Shown: positions 42,057-52,191, numbered from the stretch's first letter. The stretch: DNA of 64,000 nt from an uncultured Serinicoccus sp. (GCF_947500995.1 NZ_CANMUA010000005.1:124001-188000); one strand, 5' to 3'. Made by a program: numbers and translations. Notes: generated by a model from the sequence alone, not told the origin.

Positions 42057-43379
42057 TCACGGCGTCACGCCCGCCAGCACGTCGGCGAGGATCGCCACGC
42101 CACGGGAGGCGTCCTCGTCGGTGATCACGCACGGCGGCACCAGGTGCACGCGGTTGGCCACGATGAGGGGCCACATCCCCCGCTCCAGGCAACCGGCTTG
42201 CACCGCTTTCATCATGGCAGCAGAGGCCGGTTCGCGCGAGGCGTGGTCGGCCACGAGCTCGACGACCCAGAACACCCCCAGCCCGCGCACATCCCCCACC
42301 AGCGGGTTCGTGCCCAGGAGCGCCGTCGCCGCCGGCCCGAGACTGCGCTCCCCCACCTGAGCGGCGTGCTCGACGACCCCTTCCTCGCGCATGATCGTGA
42401 TCGCGGCGACGGCGGAGGCGGTGGCGAGGGCATGACCCGAGTAGGTCAGCCCGCCCGGGAACGGGCGCTCGTCGAAGGTCGCCGCGACCCGGTCGTCGAT
42501 GACGACGCCCCCGAGCGGGACATACCCGGAGTTGACCCCCTTGGCGAAGGTGATGAGGTCGGGCCGCACCCCGAAGTGGTCGAGGGCGAACCACGCCCCG
42601 GTCCGCCCGAAGCCCGCCATGACCTCGTCCAGGATGAGCAGGATGCCGAACTCGTCGCACAGCGCCCGCACCCCGGGGAGGTAGCCCGGCGGCGGCACGA
42701 GGATGCCGTTCGACCCGACCACCGTCTCGAGGATGATCGCGGCGACCTGGCCCGGCCCCTCGGCCTCGAGGGTGTGCCGCAGGTGCAGCAGGGCGCGCTC
42801 GCTCTCCTCCTCCTGCGTCGTGGCGTGGAACTCGCTGCGGTACAGGTGCGGGCCCCAGAAGTGCACGACCCCGGGGATGCCGGGCTCACCGCCCCACCGG
42901 CGGGCCTCGCCGGTCAGGGTGATGGCCCCGGCCGTCCCCCCGTGGTAGCTGCGGTAGGACGCCAGGATCTTGTGCCTGCCGGTGTGCGCTCGGGCCATCC
43001 GCAGGGCGTTCTCGTTGGCCTCGGCACCGCCGCCCGTGAAGAAGACCTTGCTCATGCCCTCCGGCGCCAGCCCCGAGATGAGGGCCGCCGCCTCGGCCCG
43101 GCTCTCCTCCGCGAAGGCCGGGGCCACCGTGGTCAGCCGCCCGGCCGCCTCGGCGATGGCGGCCGACAGGCGCGGGTGCTGGTAGCCGATGTTGACGTTG
43201 ACCAGCTGGGAGGAGAAGTCCAGGAAGCGTCGGCCCTGGTGGTCCCAGAAGTAGGCTCCCTCGCCCCCGGCCAGCGGCACCGGGTCGATGGCCCGCTGGG
43301 CCGACCAGGAGGTCATGACGTGGGCCCGGGAGAGCTCCCGGATCCGGGCGTCGCGGTCGAGGTCGGGAGGGGTCGTCAT
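42057..43379 (-). CDS. Class III PLP-dependent aminotransferase
   Basis: A 440-residue protein of the omega-aminotransferase group (beta-alanine, taurine or GABA:pyruvate type). Key segments: VNIGYQHPRLSAAI near 62, FFTGGGAEANENALRMAR near 110, SYHGGTAGA near 140, LILDEVMAGFGRTG near 238, and the PLP lysine Lys280 in TFAKGVNSGYVPLGG. The substrate cannot be fixed. The ATG at 43379 is 7 nt from a TAGAGT box; the longer open frame upstream runs antisense through the ligase gene and is rejected. Confidence 0.92.
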   Translation of the reverse strand: MTTPPDLDRDARIRELSRAHVMTSWSAQRAIDPVPLAGGEGAYFWDHQGRRFLDFSSQLVNVNIGYQHPRLSAAIAEAAGRLTTVAPAFAEESRAEAAALISGLAPEGMSKVFFTGGGAEANENALRMARAHTGRHKILASYRSYHGGTAGAITLTGEARRWGGEPGIPGVVHFWGPHLYRSEFHATTQEEESERALLHLRHTLEAEGPGQVAAIILETVVGSNGILVPPPGYLPGVRALCDEFGILLILDEVMAGFGRTGAWFALDHFGVRPDLITFAKGVNSGYVPLGGVVIDDRVAATFDERPFPGGLTYSGHALATASAVAAITIMREEGVVEHAAQVGERSLGPAATALLGTNPLVGDVRGLGVFWVVELVADHASREPASAAMMKAVQAGCLERGMWPLIVANRVHLVPPCVITDEDASRGVAILADVLAGVTP

Positions 43380-43386
43380 GGGAGCG

Positions 43387-43392
43387 ACTCTA
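43387..43392 (-). promoter_or_regulatory. Probable -10 box, leaderless start of class III aminotransferase
   Basis: TAGAGT on the minus strand ends 7 nt before the ATG at 43379. Confidence 0.55.
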
Positions 43393-43443
43393 GGCCAGCC
43401 GTCCCCCTGGTGCCCGTCGCGCACGCACGGCAGGATGGGGGAC

Positions 43444-45075
43444 ATGGCACAGGCGCTGGCGCACACCACCGGGGTCGGCGAACCGCCGCTGCTCGAGCAG
43501 ACCATCGGGGACAACCTCGACGAGACCGCCCACCGGCACGCCGACCGTGAGGCGCTGGTCGAGGTCGCCACCGGGCGCCGCTGGACGTATGCCGAGCTGG
43601 TCGGCGACGTCGACCTCGTGGCCCGCGCCTTCGTCGCCTCCGGGGTGCGCACCGGCGACCGGGTGGGCATCTGGGCGCCGAACTGCGCCGAGTGGACCCT
43701 GGTCCAGCTGGCGACCGCCAAGATCGGGGCCATCCTCGTGACCATCAACCCGGCCTACAGCGAGCGCGAGCTGGCCTACGTGCTGCAGCAGTCGGGGACG
43801 CGCACGGTCGTCGTGGCGCAGGAGTTCCGGGGCCGCGCCTACCCCGACATGGTCGAGCGCGTCCGGGAGGAGTGCCCCGACCTGGCCCAGGTCCTCGTCA
43901 TCGGGGACGAGGGGTGGGACGAGGTGCTGGCCGGGGCCCACCAGGTCAGCCCCGGGCGCCTCGCCGAGCTGCAGGCGACGCTCACCCCGGACCAGCCGAT
44001 CAACATCCAGTACACCTCCGGCACCACCGGCTTCCCCAAGGGCGCCACGCTCTCCCACCGCAACATCCTCAACAACGGCTACTTCGTCGGGGAGGGGTGC
44101 CGCTACACCGAGCGCGACGTCATCTGCATACCCGTGCCGTTCTACCACTGCTTCGGCATGGTCATGGGCACGCTCGCGGCGACCACCCACGGCGCCTGCG
44201 CGGTGATCCCGGGGCCGGGGTTCGACCCCGGGGCGACCCTGCGGGCGGTGCGGGACGAGCAGTGCACCTCGCTCTACGGCGTGCCGACGATGTTCATCGC
44301 CATGCTGGAGCTGCTCGACGCCGGCGACGGGCTCACGACCGCGGACCTGGCCACGGTCCGCACCGGGATCATGGCCGGGTCGCCGTGCCCGGCGTCGGTC
44401 ATGCGCGCGCTCATCGAGGCGGGCGTCGAGGAGATGACCATCTGCTACGGCATGACCGAGACCTCACCGGTGTCCACCCAGACGGCTCCGGACGACCCCT
44501 TCGACAGGTTGGTCGGCACCGTCGGCCGGGTGGGACCGCACCTGGAGATCCAGATCGTCGATCCCACGACGCGCGAGGTCGTGCCGCGCGGCACGCCGGG
44601 CGAGTTCTGCACCAGGGGCTACTCGGTCATGCTCGGCTACTGGGAGGACCCGGAGCGGACCGCGGAGGTCCTGCAGGACGGGTGGATGGCGACCGGTGAC
44701 CTCGGGGTGATGGACGACGAGGGGTATGTCGAGATCACCGGCCGCATCAAGGACCTGGTCATCCGGGGCGGGGAGAACATCTCTCCCCGGGAGGTCGAGG
44801 AGGTCCTCCACGCCCACCCGGACGTGCTCGACGCCCAGGTCGTGGGAGTGCCCGACGAGCGCTACGGCGAGGAGCTCATGGCCTTCCTGCGGCTGCGCGA
44901 GGGAGCCGCACCGCTCACCCCGGAGGCCGTCCGGGAGTTCTGCTCCGGCTCGCTCGCCCGCTACAAGATCCCGCGTCACGTGCACGTCGTCGAGGAGTTC
45001 CCCATGACGGTCACCGGCAAGGTGCGCAAGGTGGAGCTGCGCGAGCGTGGCGCGGAGCTGCTGCGCGAGCCCTGA
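43444..45075 (+). CDS. Acyl-CoA ligase (AMP-binding, FadD-like)
   Basis: The 543-residue protein activates a carboxylic acid with ATP and CoA. The AMP-binding motif is YTSGTTGFPKGATLSHRN near 188, followed by CYGMTETSPVSTQT near 338, GWMATGDLGVMDDEGY near 418 and the hinge RIKDLVIRGGENISPREVEE near 438, with the C-terminal acyl-adenylate lysine in TVTGKVRK. It resembles medium or long-chain FadD-type ligases (FadD3/AcsM-like); chain length unknown. AGGATGGGGGAC precedes the ATG. A 32-bp repeat array follows the stop. Confidence 0.9.
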   Translation: MAQALAHTTGVGEPPLLEQTIGDNLDETAHRHADREALVEVATGRRWTYAELVGDVDLVARAFVASGVRTGDRVGIWAPNCAEWTLVQLATAKIGAILVTINPAYSERELAYVLQQSGTRTVVVAQEFRGRAYPDMVERVREECPDLAQVLVIGDEGWDEVLAGAHQVSPGRLAELQATLTPDQPINIQYTSGTTGFPKGATLSHRNILNNGYFVGEGCRYTERDVICIPVPFYHCFGMVMGTLAATTHGACAVIPGPGFDPGATLRAVRDEQCTSLYGVPTMFIAMLELLDAGDGLTTADLATVRTGIMAGSPCPASVMRALIEAGVEEMTICYGMTETSPVSTQTAPDDPFDRLVGTVGRVGPHLEIQIVDPTTREVVPRGTPGEFCTRGYSVMLGYWEDPERTAEVLQDGWMATGDLGVMDDEGYVEITGRIKDLVIRGGENISPREVEEVLHAHPDVLDAQVVGVPDERYGEELMAFLRLREGAAPLTPEAVREFCSGSLARYKIPRHVHVVEEFPMTVTGKVRKVELRERGAELLREP

Positions 45076-45083
45076 CCCCCACC

Positions 45084-45171
45084 CACCGAGCGCCGCGAAT
45101 GGTTGCCCCCAGCCCCACCGAGCGCCGCGAATGGTTGCCCCCGGCCCCACCGAGCGCCGCGCATGGTTGCT
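45084..45171 (+). repeat. 32-bp tandem array, three units (family C)
   Basis: CACCGAGCGCCGCG followed by AATGGTTGCC (GCATGGTTGC in the last unit) starts at 45084, 45116 and 45148, an exact 32-bp period. It starts eight bases after the acyl-CoA ligase stop, with the core on that gene's sense strand, and ends 14 bases before the SDR gene. Confidence 0.9.
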
Positions 45172-45185
45172 GGCAGGATCGGGTC

Positions 45186-45956
45186 ATGAGCCTGGACTAC
45201 GCACAGATGTTCCGCCTGGACGGCCGGCACGCCGCGGTGCTCGGGTGCGGCGGGATCGGCGCCGAGATCGTCGCCGGCCTGGCCGCCCAGGGCGCCCGGG
45301 TGAGCTGCCTCGACCAGGACCCGGGTGTCGCCCGGGCGGCGCTGGATCGCGCGCCGGGAGGAGCGGCATACCCCGTCGACGTGCTGGACACCGACGCCCT
45401 GGCGCGCTGTGCCGCCCAGCTCGGTGACGTCGACGTGCTGGTGCTCACCGCCGCGATGAACGTCCGCAAGCGGCTGCTGGACTACACGGCCGAGGAGTTC
45501 GACCGCGTCGTGGACCTCAACCTGCGGGGCACCTTCCAGGCGGTGCGCGCCTTCGCGCCCGGCATGGTCGAGCGCGGGCGGGGGTCCGTCGTCGCGCTGA
45601 CCTCGATCCGCGCGGTCACCGTCGAGCCGGGGCAAGGGGTGTATGCCGCGACCAAGGCGGGCGTGACGCAGCTGGTGCGCACGTGGGCCGCCGAGCTCGG
45701 GCCGGCCGGGGTGCGGATCAACGCGGTCGCGCCGGGAGTCGTGGCGACGCCCCTGACGCAGCAGATCCGCGACGACGCGGACTGGGACCGGGCGTATGCG
45801 CAGAAGTCGGCCCTGGGTCGCTGGGCGCGGCCCGAGGAGATGGTCGGGGCCGTGGCGTGGCTGGCCTCCGACGCGGCGAGCTTCGTCACCGGCAGCCAGG
45901 TGATGGTCGACGGCGGCTGGACCGCGATCGACGGGCGGTTCACCCCGCCCGGGTGA
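45186..45956 (+). CDS. Short-chain dehydrogenase/reductase
   Basis: A 256-residue classical SDR: cofactor loop GCGGIGAEIVAGLAAQGA near 20-37 followed by CLDQDP, where the aspartate suggests NAD(H) preference. Then AAMNV near 85, the catalytic Ser in ALTSIRAV and YAATKAG near 153-159. The C-terminal FVTGSQVMVDGGW is typical. Substrate unknown. AGGATCGGG is a modest ribosome binding site. It is separated from the acyl-CoA ligase by the family C array. Confidence 0.9.
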   Translation: MSLDYAQMFRLDGRHAAVLGCGGIGAEIVAGLAAQGARVSCLDQDPGVARAALDRAPGGAAYPVDVLDTDALARCAAQLGDVDVLVLTAAMNVRKRLLDYTAEEFDRVVDLNLRGTFQAVRAFAPGMVERGRGSVVALTSIRAVTVEPGQGVYAATKAGVTQLVRTWAAELGPAGVRINAVAPGVVATPLTQQIRDDADWDRAYAQKSALGRWARPEEMVGAVAWLASDAASFVTGSQVMVDGGWTAIDGRFTPPG

Positions 45957-45997
45957 GCGACGGCGTGTCACCGGCCGGCGTCGGCGTGGGTGGGCGT

Positions 45998-46051
45998 CTG
46001 CGGTCCCCTCGGGTCCTGCGTTCCCCTAGGGTCCTGCGGTCCCTCGGGTCA
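45998..46051. repeat. 18-bp tandem repeat, three units
   Basis: CTGCGGTCCCCTCGGGTC-like units start at 45998, 46016 and 46034. The last unit contains the purU stop codon (46049-46051), so the array abuts the 3' end of that minus-strand gene like the other arrays, but with its own sequence and period. Confidence 0.75.
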
Positions 46052-46933
46052 GGAGAAGACGATGGTGCGGCCCGAGCGCAGGACGACACGCTGCTCGGCG
46101 TGCCAGCGGATGGCCCGCGAGAAGGCGGTCGCCTCGACCTCCTGCCCCTGCTGGGCGAGCTGGGCCGGGGTCAGCCGGTGGTCCACCCGCCGGAAGTCCT
46201 GCTCGATGATCGGGCCCTCGTCCAGGTCGGCCGTGACGTAGTGCGCGGTCGCGCCGATGACCTTGACCCCGCGGTCGTGCGCCTGGGTGTAGGGCTTGGC
46301 GCCCTTGAAGCTGGGCAGCAACGAGTGGTGGATGTTGATGATGCGCCCCGAGTAGTCCGCGCACATCGTGGGCGAGAGCACCTGCATGTAGCGCGCGAGG
46401 GCGATGGTGTCGACGTCGTGCCTCTCCACGAGCTCACGGAGGCCGGCCTCGGCGTCGGCCTTGGTGTCGGGCGTGACGGGGAGGTGGTGGAACGGGATGT
46501 CGTGCCACTCCGCGAGGGCACGGAAGTCCTCGTGGTTGGAGACGATGGCCGGGATGGTGACCGGGAGCTGCCCGGTGCGCGTGCGGAAGAGCAGGTCGTT
46601 GAGGCAGTGCCCCATCCTGCTCACCATGACGAGCAGACGGTGGGGCTCGGCACGGTCGTGCACCTGCCACTGCCCCTCGAGGCCGTCCGCCACCTGGGCC
46701 AGGCCCGCGCGCAGGGTGTCGATGTCGACCGGCGACCCCTCGCGGGTCGCCTCCATCCGCAGGTGGAACTCGCCCGTGCTCGGGTCGGCGAACTGCTGGC
46801 TGTCGGTGATGGTCAGGTCGTGCTCGAGCATCGCCCCCGACACGGCGTGCACCACGCCGGGACGGTCGGGGCAGGACAGGGTGAGGACGATGTCGCGGCC
46901 GGTCTCGGCCGACGCGGAGGTATGCAGTGCCAC
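46049..46933 (-). CDS. purU: Formyltetrahydrofolate deformylase PurU
   Basis: PurU hydrolyses 10-formyl-THF to formate and THF, balancing one-carbon pools and purine synthesis. The 294-residue protein has an N-terminal ACT domain (residues about 10-85, TLSCPDRPGVVHAVSG) and a formyltransferase domain: VSRMGHCLNDLLFR near 103, IVSNHEDFRALAEWHDIPFHHLPV, and NIHHSLLPSFKGAKPYTQAHDRGVKVIGATAHYVT near 215 (catalytic Asn-His in NIHHSLLP). The GTG at 46933 is 8 nt from a TAGACT box. Confidence 0.95.
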   Translation of the reverse strand: MALHTSASAETGRDIVLTLSCPDRPGVVHAVSGAMLEHDLTITDSQQFADPSTGEFHLRMEATREGSPVDIDTLRAGLAQVADGLEGQWQVHDRAEPHRLLVMVSRMGHCLNDLLFRTRTGQLPVTIPAIVSNHEDFRALAEWHDIPFHHLPVTPDTKADAEAGLRELVERHDVDTIALARYMQVLSPTMCADYSGRIINIHHSLLPSFKGAKPYTQAHDRGVKVIGATAHYVTADLDEGPIIEQDFRRVDHRLTPAQLAQQGQEVEATAFSRAIRWHAEQRVVLRSGRTIVFS

Positions 46934-46941
46934 GCCGGGCG

Positions 46942-46947
46942 AGTCTA
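46942..46947 (-). promoter_or_regulatory. Probable -10 box, leaderless start of purU
   Basis: TAGACT on the minus strand ends 8 nt before the GTG at 46933. Confidence 0.45.
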
Positions 46948-46956
46948 CGTCCCTCC

Positions 46957-47012
46957 GCGCGTCCGGTGGGGCCCTGCTGTGCGTCCGGTGCGGCCCTACC
47001 GCGCGTCCGGTG
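46957..47012 (-). repeat. 22-bp tandem array, three units (family A)
   Basis: GCGCGTCCGGTG-type cores start at 46957, 46979 and 47001 (22-bp period; the middle unit begins GTGCGT). The core is on the minus strand. The unit at 47001 lies inside the P1 peptidase gene and encodes its last residues, and its stop is at 46996-46998, so the array runs out of the coding sequence. Confidence 0.88.
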
Positions 47013-48144
47013 GGGTCGGGGGGTGGGCGGCGGAGGGGAAGGCGTCGAGGTAGCTCCGCCAGGTGCCGGCCGGGGTGGTGATGGTCTGCGCCGCGAGCAG
47101 GGCCCGGACCATGGCCCGGGTCACGACCTCGCCCGCGGTGTGCAGCATCGCGTGGACGCCGGCCCGGTCCGGGGCGGGCCGTGCGCAGGTCGCGAGGCCG
47201 AAGAGGCTGTCGCCGTCGAACATCGTGTGGATCGGGTTGACCGCGCGGGCCATGCCGTCGTGCCCGCTGGTCGCGAGCCGGGCGCACTGCGCCGGGTCGA
47301 GGGCGGCATCGGTCGCCACCACGCCGATGGTCGTGGCCAGCGACCGCGGCACCGCGCTGGTGGCGTTGGCCTCCTCCGCAGCGGCTCGCGCGGCCCGCAG
47401 CTCCTCGGCCCGGGGGCGCTGCGGCCACCGGCCGTCCGGCCAGCCCCCCAGGTCGGCGAGGTCCTCGGCCACCAGGTGCCGGGCGCCCCACAGCTCGCCG
47501 GTGTCGAGGTCGACCGCGGAGCCCACGGCGTTGACCACCACGAGCGCGGCGACCGTCGTGCCGTCGGGCAGCACACCGCTCGCCGTGCCCACCCCGCCCC
47601 GCAGACCGCCGACCTGGGCGCCCGTGCCCGCGCCGAGGCTCCCCTGCGGCACGTGTCCCGCCGGTTCTGACCCCGCGGGTCGCCCACCCTCGTCCGCGGT
47701 CCCGCCGCCACCGTCCGCAGCGGCGAGGGCGGCGACCCCGAACCCGGCGTCGGGGAAGGCCCCGAAGTCGCCACCCCGTCCCAGGTCGAAGCACACGGCG
47801 GCCGGCACGATCGGCACCACCTCCCCCGGTCCCCCCATGGGGAAGCCCTGGCCACGGGCGTACAGCTCGCGCATGACCCCGTCGGCGGCGGCCAGGCCGA
47901 AGGCCGAGCCTCCCGAGAGCACGATCGCGTGCACCCGCTCCACCAGGTTGCGCGGGTCGAGCAGGTCGGTCTCCCGGGTGCCGGGCGCCCCGCCGCGCAC
48001 GTCGACCCCGGCGACGGCACCCTCCGGGGGGCAGCGGACCACCGTCGTGCCGGTGAGCCACCCGTCACCCACCCTCTGGTGGTGGCCGACCGCGAGACCG
48101 GCCACGTCCAGCAGGGAGTTCGTCGGGCCGGCGGTGGGCTGCAT
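46996..48144 (-). CDS. P1 family (S58/DmpA-type) aminopeptidase or amidase
   Basis: A 382-residue N-terminal-nucleophile enzyme. Family segments: LLDVAGLAVGHHQRVGDGWLTGTTVV at the start, AIVLSGGSAFGLAAADGVM near 75, CFDLGRGGDFGAFPD near 117, and the self-cleavage region SLATTIGVVATDAALD near 285, whose Thr is the likely nucleophile. This branch is like NylC and related peptidases; substrate unknown. The last codons (PPDAR) come from a 22-bp repeat unit. Confidence 0.85.
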   Translation of the reverse strand: MQPTAGPTNSLLDVAGLAVGHHQRVGDGWLTGTTVVRCPPEGAVAGVDVRGGAPGTRETDLLDPRNLVERVHAIVLSGGSAFGLAAADGVMRELYARGQGFPMGGPGEVVPIVPAAVCFDLGRGGDFGAFPDAGFGVAALAAADGGGGTADEGGRPAGSEPAGHVPQGSLGAGTGAQVGGLRGGVGTASGVLPDGTTVAALVVVNAVGSAVDLDTGELWGARHLVAEDLADLGGWPDGRWPQRPRAEELRAARAAAEEANATSAVPRSLATTIGVVATDAALDPAQCARLATSGHDGMARAVNPIHTMFDGDSLFGLATCARPAPDRAGVHAMLHTAGEVVTRAMVRALLAAQTITTPAGTWRSYLDAFPSAAHPPTPPDAR

Positions 48145-48156
48145 GCGCCTACCCTG

Positions 48157-49560
48157 TCACGGGCTCAGCGCGGCCAGGATCTCCTCGACCTTGGCCTTGG
48201 CGTCACCGAAGATCATCTGCGTGTTGTCGCGGAAGAACAACGGGTTCTGGACCCCGGCGTAGCCGGTCGCCATCGAGCGCTTGAACACCACGACGTCCCG
48301 CGCCTCCCACACGTGCAGCACGGGCATACCGGCGATCGGGCTGCCCGGCTGCTCGATGGCGGCCGGGTTGACGGTGTCGTTGGCGCCGATGACGAGCACG
48401 ACGTCGGTGGAGGCGAGGTCGCCGTTGATCTCGTCCATGCCGAGGACGACGTCGTAGGGCACCCGCGCCTCGGCCAGCAGGACGTTCATGTGGCCCGGCA
48501 GCCGTCCCGCCACGGGGTGGATGCCGAAGCGCACGTCCGCACCGAGCTCACCCAGACGCTCCACCAGGCGGGCGACCGGGTGCTGGGCGTGCGCGACCGC
48601 CATGCCGTAGCCCGGAGTGATGACGACCGACCGTGCCTGGCGCAGCATCTCCGCCACCCCCTCGGCCCCGACCTCGCGGTGGGTGCCGGCCTCCTCGTCG
48701 TCACCGGCGCCGGGGACCGGGTCGGCCCCGAAACCCCCGGCGATGACCGAGACGAACGAGCGGTTCATGGCCTTGCACATGATCCAGGAGAGGATCGCTC
48801 CGGAGCTGCCGACGAGCGCGCCGGTGATGATGAGCAGGTCGTTGCCGAGCATGAAGCCGGCCGCCGCGGCGGCCCACCCGCTGTAGGAGTTGAGCATCGA
48901 GACGACGACCGGCATGTCGCCCCCGCCGATCGAGGCGACGAGGTGGGCCCCGAGGACGAGCGCGAGCAGCGCGAGGACGAGCAGCGGCGGCAGGCTCGGC
49001 GTGACGACGAACCACACCGACATCGCCAGGCTGGCGAGCACCACGACGAGGTTGAGCAGGTGGCGCCGCGGCAGCACGAGCGGGGCGCTCCTCATCCGCG
49101 CGGACAGCTTGGCCCAGGCGACCACCGACCCCGTGAAGGTCACCGCGCCGATGAGGACGCCGGCGGCGATCTCGATCCGCTGGCTGACACCGGCCGCGCC
49201 GGCATACCCCTCGCCGAGGAAGGTGTTGATGCCGACGAGCACCGCGGCGACCCCGACGAAGCTGTGCAGGATCGCGACCAGCTCCGGCATCCCCGTCATG
49301 GCCACGACCCGGGCCCGCCAGATGCCGACGACCGCCCCCACCGACATGGCCGCGGCGATGAGCAGCAGGGTCGCCAGCGCACCCCGCTCGGCGGTGCTCA
49401 CCGCCAGCACGACGCTCGCGACGAGCGCGAGCGCCATCCCGGTGATGCCGAGCAGGTTGCCCCGGCGGGCGGACTCGTGCCGCGACAGCCCGGCGAGGGC
49501 GCCGAGAAAGAGCAGCGCGGCGACGAGGTAGGCGGCGTCGACCGCCGAGGTCAGCGTCAC
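48157..49560 (-). CDS. pntB: NAD(P) transhydrogenase subunit beta PntB
   Basis: PntB carries the proton channel helices and the NADP(H)-binding domain III of the proton-translocating transhydrogenase that makes NADPH. The 467-residue protein has about eight helices in the first 260 residues, then domain III with [20 protein letters not shown] near 310, [31 protein letters not shown] (keywords [21 protein letters not shown]) and [14 protein letters not shown] near 400. The GTG start overlaps the pntA stop by GTGA. Confidence 0.95.
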   Translation of the reverse strand: MTLTSAVDAAYLVAALLFLGALAGLSRHESARRGNLLGITGMALALVASVVLAVSTAERGALATLLLIAAAMSVGAVVGIWRARVVAMTGMPELVAILHSFVGVAAVLVGINTFLGEGYAGAAGVSQRIEIAAGVLIGAVTFTGSVVAWAKLSARMRSAPLVLPRRHLLNLVVVLASLAMSVWFVVTPSLPPLLVLALLALVLGAHLVASIGGGDMPVVVSMLNSYSGWAAAAAGFMLGNDLLIITGALVGSSGAILSWIMCKAMNRSFVSVIAGGFGADPVPGAGDDEEAGTHREVGAEGVAEMLRQARSVVITPGYGMAVAHAQHPVARLVERLGELGADVRFGIHPVAGRLPGHMNVLLAEARVPYDVVLGMDEINGDLASTDVVLVIGANDTVNPAAIEQPGSPIAGMPVLHVWEARDVVVFKRSMATGYAGVQNPLFFRDNTQMIFGDAKAKVEEILAALSP

Positions 49561-51164
49561 GACTCCGCCCTCCGGAACATCCCCAGCATGCGGTGGGTCA
49601 CCGTGAAGCCGCCGAAGATGTTGATCGAGGCGACCGTGATGCCGACCAGCGCGAGGGCGGTGACCCAGGTGCTGCTGCTCCCGACCTGCAGGATCGCCCC
49701 GACGCAGATGATGCCGCTGATGGCGTTGGTCACCGACATGAGCGGGGTGTGCAGCGCGTGGGTCACGTGCGAGATGACGTAGTAGCCCGCGATGACGGCC
49801 AGCGCGAAGACCGTGAGGTGCATCCGCAGCTCGTCCGGCGCGAAGGCGGCACCCACCGCCGCGAGCACCGCCAGGGTGAGCACGACCGCCCGACGCCGCC
49901 GCGGGTCCCGCACGAGGTCCTCGGGGGTATGCCGTGCAGCGGGCTCCCCGGCCGCCCCACCCCGGTCGGGGGCGGGGGCCGGCGCGGCGCTCACCGCGAC
50001 CTGCGGCGGCGGCCAGAGCACCTCGCCGTCGTGGGCCACCGTCATCGCGCGCAGCACCTGGTCGTCCAGGTCGAGCACGAGCGGCAGGCCGGCGTCGGCA
50101 GCGGCGTCGACGTCCGCAGCAGCGCCGGCGTCTGCATCGGCGTCTGCGGCGAGCAGCGTCACGAGGTTGACCATGTTGGTGCCGAAGAGCTGGCTCGCCT
50201 GCGCGGGCATCCGCCCGGCGAGGTCGGTCCAGCCGAGGAGCGTCACGCCGCCGTCGGTGACGACCCGCTCGTCGGCGACCGTGCCCTCGACGTTGCCGCC
50301 GTTGGCGGCGGCCAGGTCGACGACGACCGAGCCGAGCCGCATGGCCGCGACCGTGCCGGCGTCGATGAGTCGCGGGGCAGGGCGGCCGGGGATGAGCGCC
50401 GTGGTGATGACGATGTCGGCCGTCATCGCCTCCTGGGCGTAGAGCTCCTGGGTGGCGCGCTCGGCGTCCTCGGTGAGCTCACCGGCATACCCGTCGGAAC
50501 GTCCCCCGCCCACCTCGACCTCGAGGCTGACGAAGGTGGCGCCCATCGACTCGACCTGCTCGGCGACCTCGGGGCGCACGTCGAAGGCGCGCACCTGCGC
50601 GCCGAGCGACTGCGCGGCGCCGATCGCGGCCAGCCCGGCGACCCCGGCCCCGACGACGAAGACCGTCGCCGGCGGCGTCGTGCCGGCCGCGGTGACCTGA
50701 CCGGCGAGCATCCCGCCGTAGTCGTGCGCGGCCTCGATGACCGCACGGTAGCCCGCGAGGTTGGCCATGGAGCTCAGGACGTCGAGGCTCTGGGCGCGGG
50801 AGAGCCGGGGCACGGCGTCCATCGCGAGCCCGGTGACCCCGTGGGCGGCCAGGGCGTCGAGCAGCTCCGGCGTGCGGGCCGGGGCCATGAGCGAGGCGAC
50901 CGCGCCACCGCGTCGCATCGCGTCCAGCTGCTCGGTCGCGGGGGCGTCCACCTGCAGGACGAGGTCGGCCGCGAGCACCTCCGCGCGGTCGGCGAGCCGG
51001 GCCCCGGCCTCGGCGTAGGCCACGTCGGGGCAGCTCGCCCGCTCCCCCGCGCCGCGCTCGACGAGCACCTCGTGGCCCTGCTTGCGCAGCGCCGTCACCG
51101 TGGCGGGTGTGGCGGCGACGATCGCCTGAGCCTCCCGGGGCTCGCACGGTATGCCGATCAGCAC
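49557..51164 (-). CDS. pntA: NAD(P) transhydrogenase subunit alpha PntA (fused alpha1-alpha2)
   Basis: PntA binds NAD(H) in domain I and supplies membrane helices. The 535-residue product has the AlaDH/PNT N-terminal domain ([11 protein letters not shown] at the start), the dinucleotide fold [28 protein letters not shown] near 165, [16 protein letters not shown] near 270, and C-terminal helices ([41 protein letters not shown]). An Asp/Ala repeat (about 24 residues) lies in the linker near 345-370. The GTG at 51164 follows GAGGGGAGCGGC. Confidence 0.95.
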   Translation of the reverse strand: MLIGIPCEPREAQAIVAATPATVTALRKQGHEVLVERGAGERASCPDVAYAEAGARLADRAEVLAADLVLQVDAPATEQLDAMRRGGAVASLMAPARTPELLDALAAHGVTGLAMDAVPRLSRAQSLDVLSSMANLAGYRAVIEAAHDYGGMLAGQVTAAGTTPPATVFVVGAGVAGLAAIGAAQSLGAQVRAFDVRPEVAEQVESMGATFVSLEVEVGGGRSDGYAGELTEDAERATQELYAQEAMTADIVITTALIPGRPAPRLIDAGTVAAMRLGSVVVDLAAANGGNVEGTVADERVVTDGGVTLLGWTDLAGRMPAQASQLFGTNMVNLVTLLAADADADAGAAADVDAAADAGLPLVLDLDDQVLRAMTVAHDGEVLWPPPQVAVSAAPAPAPDRGGAAGEPAARHTPEDLVRDPRRRRAVVLTLAVLAAVGAAFAPDELRMHLTVFALAVIAGYYVISHVTHALHTPLMSVTNAISGIICVGAILQVGSSSTWVTALALVGITVASINIFGGFTVTHRMLGMFRRAES

Positions 51165-51309
51165 GCCGCTCCCCTCTCTGCGTCGAGTGTGGTCCAGCGC
51201 TGCTGACACTAGCCGGGGTGCCCGACAGAGGCGCCGCTGACCCGCCGCGGCGGCCCGCCCGGGAGAGGGGGCCCGGGTGCGGGGCTCACGGGAGTGCGTC
51301 GGGTGCCCC

Positions 51310-52155
51310 TCAGGAGGCGGGGCCCACCCCGCGGGCGAGGTCCTGCGCGCTGCGGCCGGCGAGGGCGGCGTGCAGGTCGGGGATGGCCGCGACGAGCGAG
51401 GCCGTGTAGTCGTGGCCGGGCTCGGAGAAGAGCCGCTCGGTCTCGCCGGTCTCCACGACCTCCCCGGCCCGCATGACCGCGACCCGGTCGCACACGTGCC
51501 GCACCACGGACAGGTCGTGGCTGACGAAGACCAGCGTGAGGTCGAGCCCGTCGACGATCTCGTCGACGAGGTTGAGGACCTGGGCGCGCACCGACACGTC
51601 GAGGGCGGAGACCGGCTCGTCCATGACGAGGATGTCCGGGTCGGGAGCCAGCGCCCGGGCCACCGAGATCCGCTGCCGCTGCCCCCCGGAGAACTGGTGC
51701 GGGTAGCGCCGGGCCGCCTCCGGGTCCAGCCCGACCTGCCCCAGCAGCTCGGTCACCCGAGCCCCGTGGTCTCCGCCGATGCCCTGCGAGACCAGGGGCT
51801 CGGCGATGATGTCGCGCACCCGCATGCGGGGGTCCAGGCTGCTCATCGGGTCCTGGAAGACCAGCTGCAGCCTCCGGCGCAGCCAGCGCAGGCGCCGGGC
51901 GGGCTGGTCGCCGATCGAGCGGCCCTCCACGAGGATCTCGCCCGAGGTCGGCCGGTCCAGCCCGCAGATGAGCCGCAGCAGCGTCGACTTGCCCGACCCG
52001 GACTCCCCGACGACCCCGAAGCGCTCGCCCCGCCCGACCGACAGCGACACGTCCTGCACCGCCCGCACGACGGGCGGCGCCTCGCGCAGGGACGTGCGGG
52101 GACGCCGGAAGTCCCGGCACACTCCCCGCAGCTCGATGGCCGGAGTCTCAGTCAC
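51310..52155 (-). CDS. Peptide/nickel-type ABC transporter ATPase (DppF-like)
   Basis: A 281-residue ATPase: Walker [10 protein letters not shown] near 50, Q-loop [10 protein letters not shown] near 100, signature [15 protein letters not shown] near 158, Walker [13 protein letters not shown] near 180, and [17 protein letters not shown] after it. The C-terminus lacks the cysteine-containing oligopeptide extension seen in the neighbouring ATPase. It energises the permease DppBC with the other ATPase. GGGGTGAGC precedes the GTG at 52155. It is last in the five-gene transporter set. Confidence 0.93.
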   Translation of the reverse strand: MTETPAIELRGVCRDFRRPRTSLREAPPVVRAVQDVSLSVGRGERFGVVGESGSGKSTLLRLICGLDRPTSGEILVEGRSIGDQPARRLRWLRRRLQLVFQDPMSSLDPRMRVRDIIAEPLVSQGIGGDHGARVTELLGQVGLDPEAARRYPHQFSGGQRQRISVARALAPDPDILVMDEPVSALDVSVRAQVLNLVDEIVDGLDLTLVFVSHDLSVVRHVCDRVAVMRAGEVVETGETERLFSEPGHDYTASLVAAIPDLHAALAGRSAQDLARGVGPAS

Positions 52156-52191
52156 GACAGCTCACCCCTCGCGAGGCTCGATGGGGTGGGC

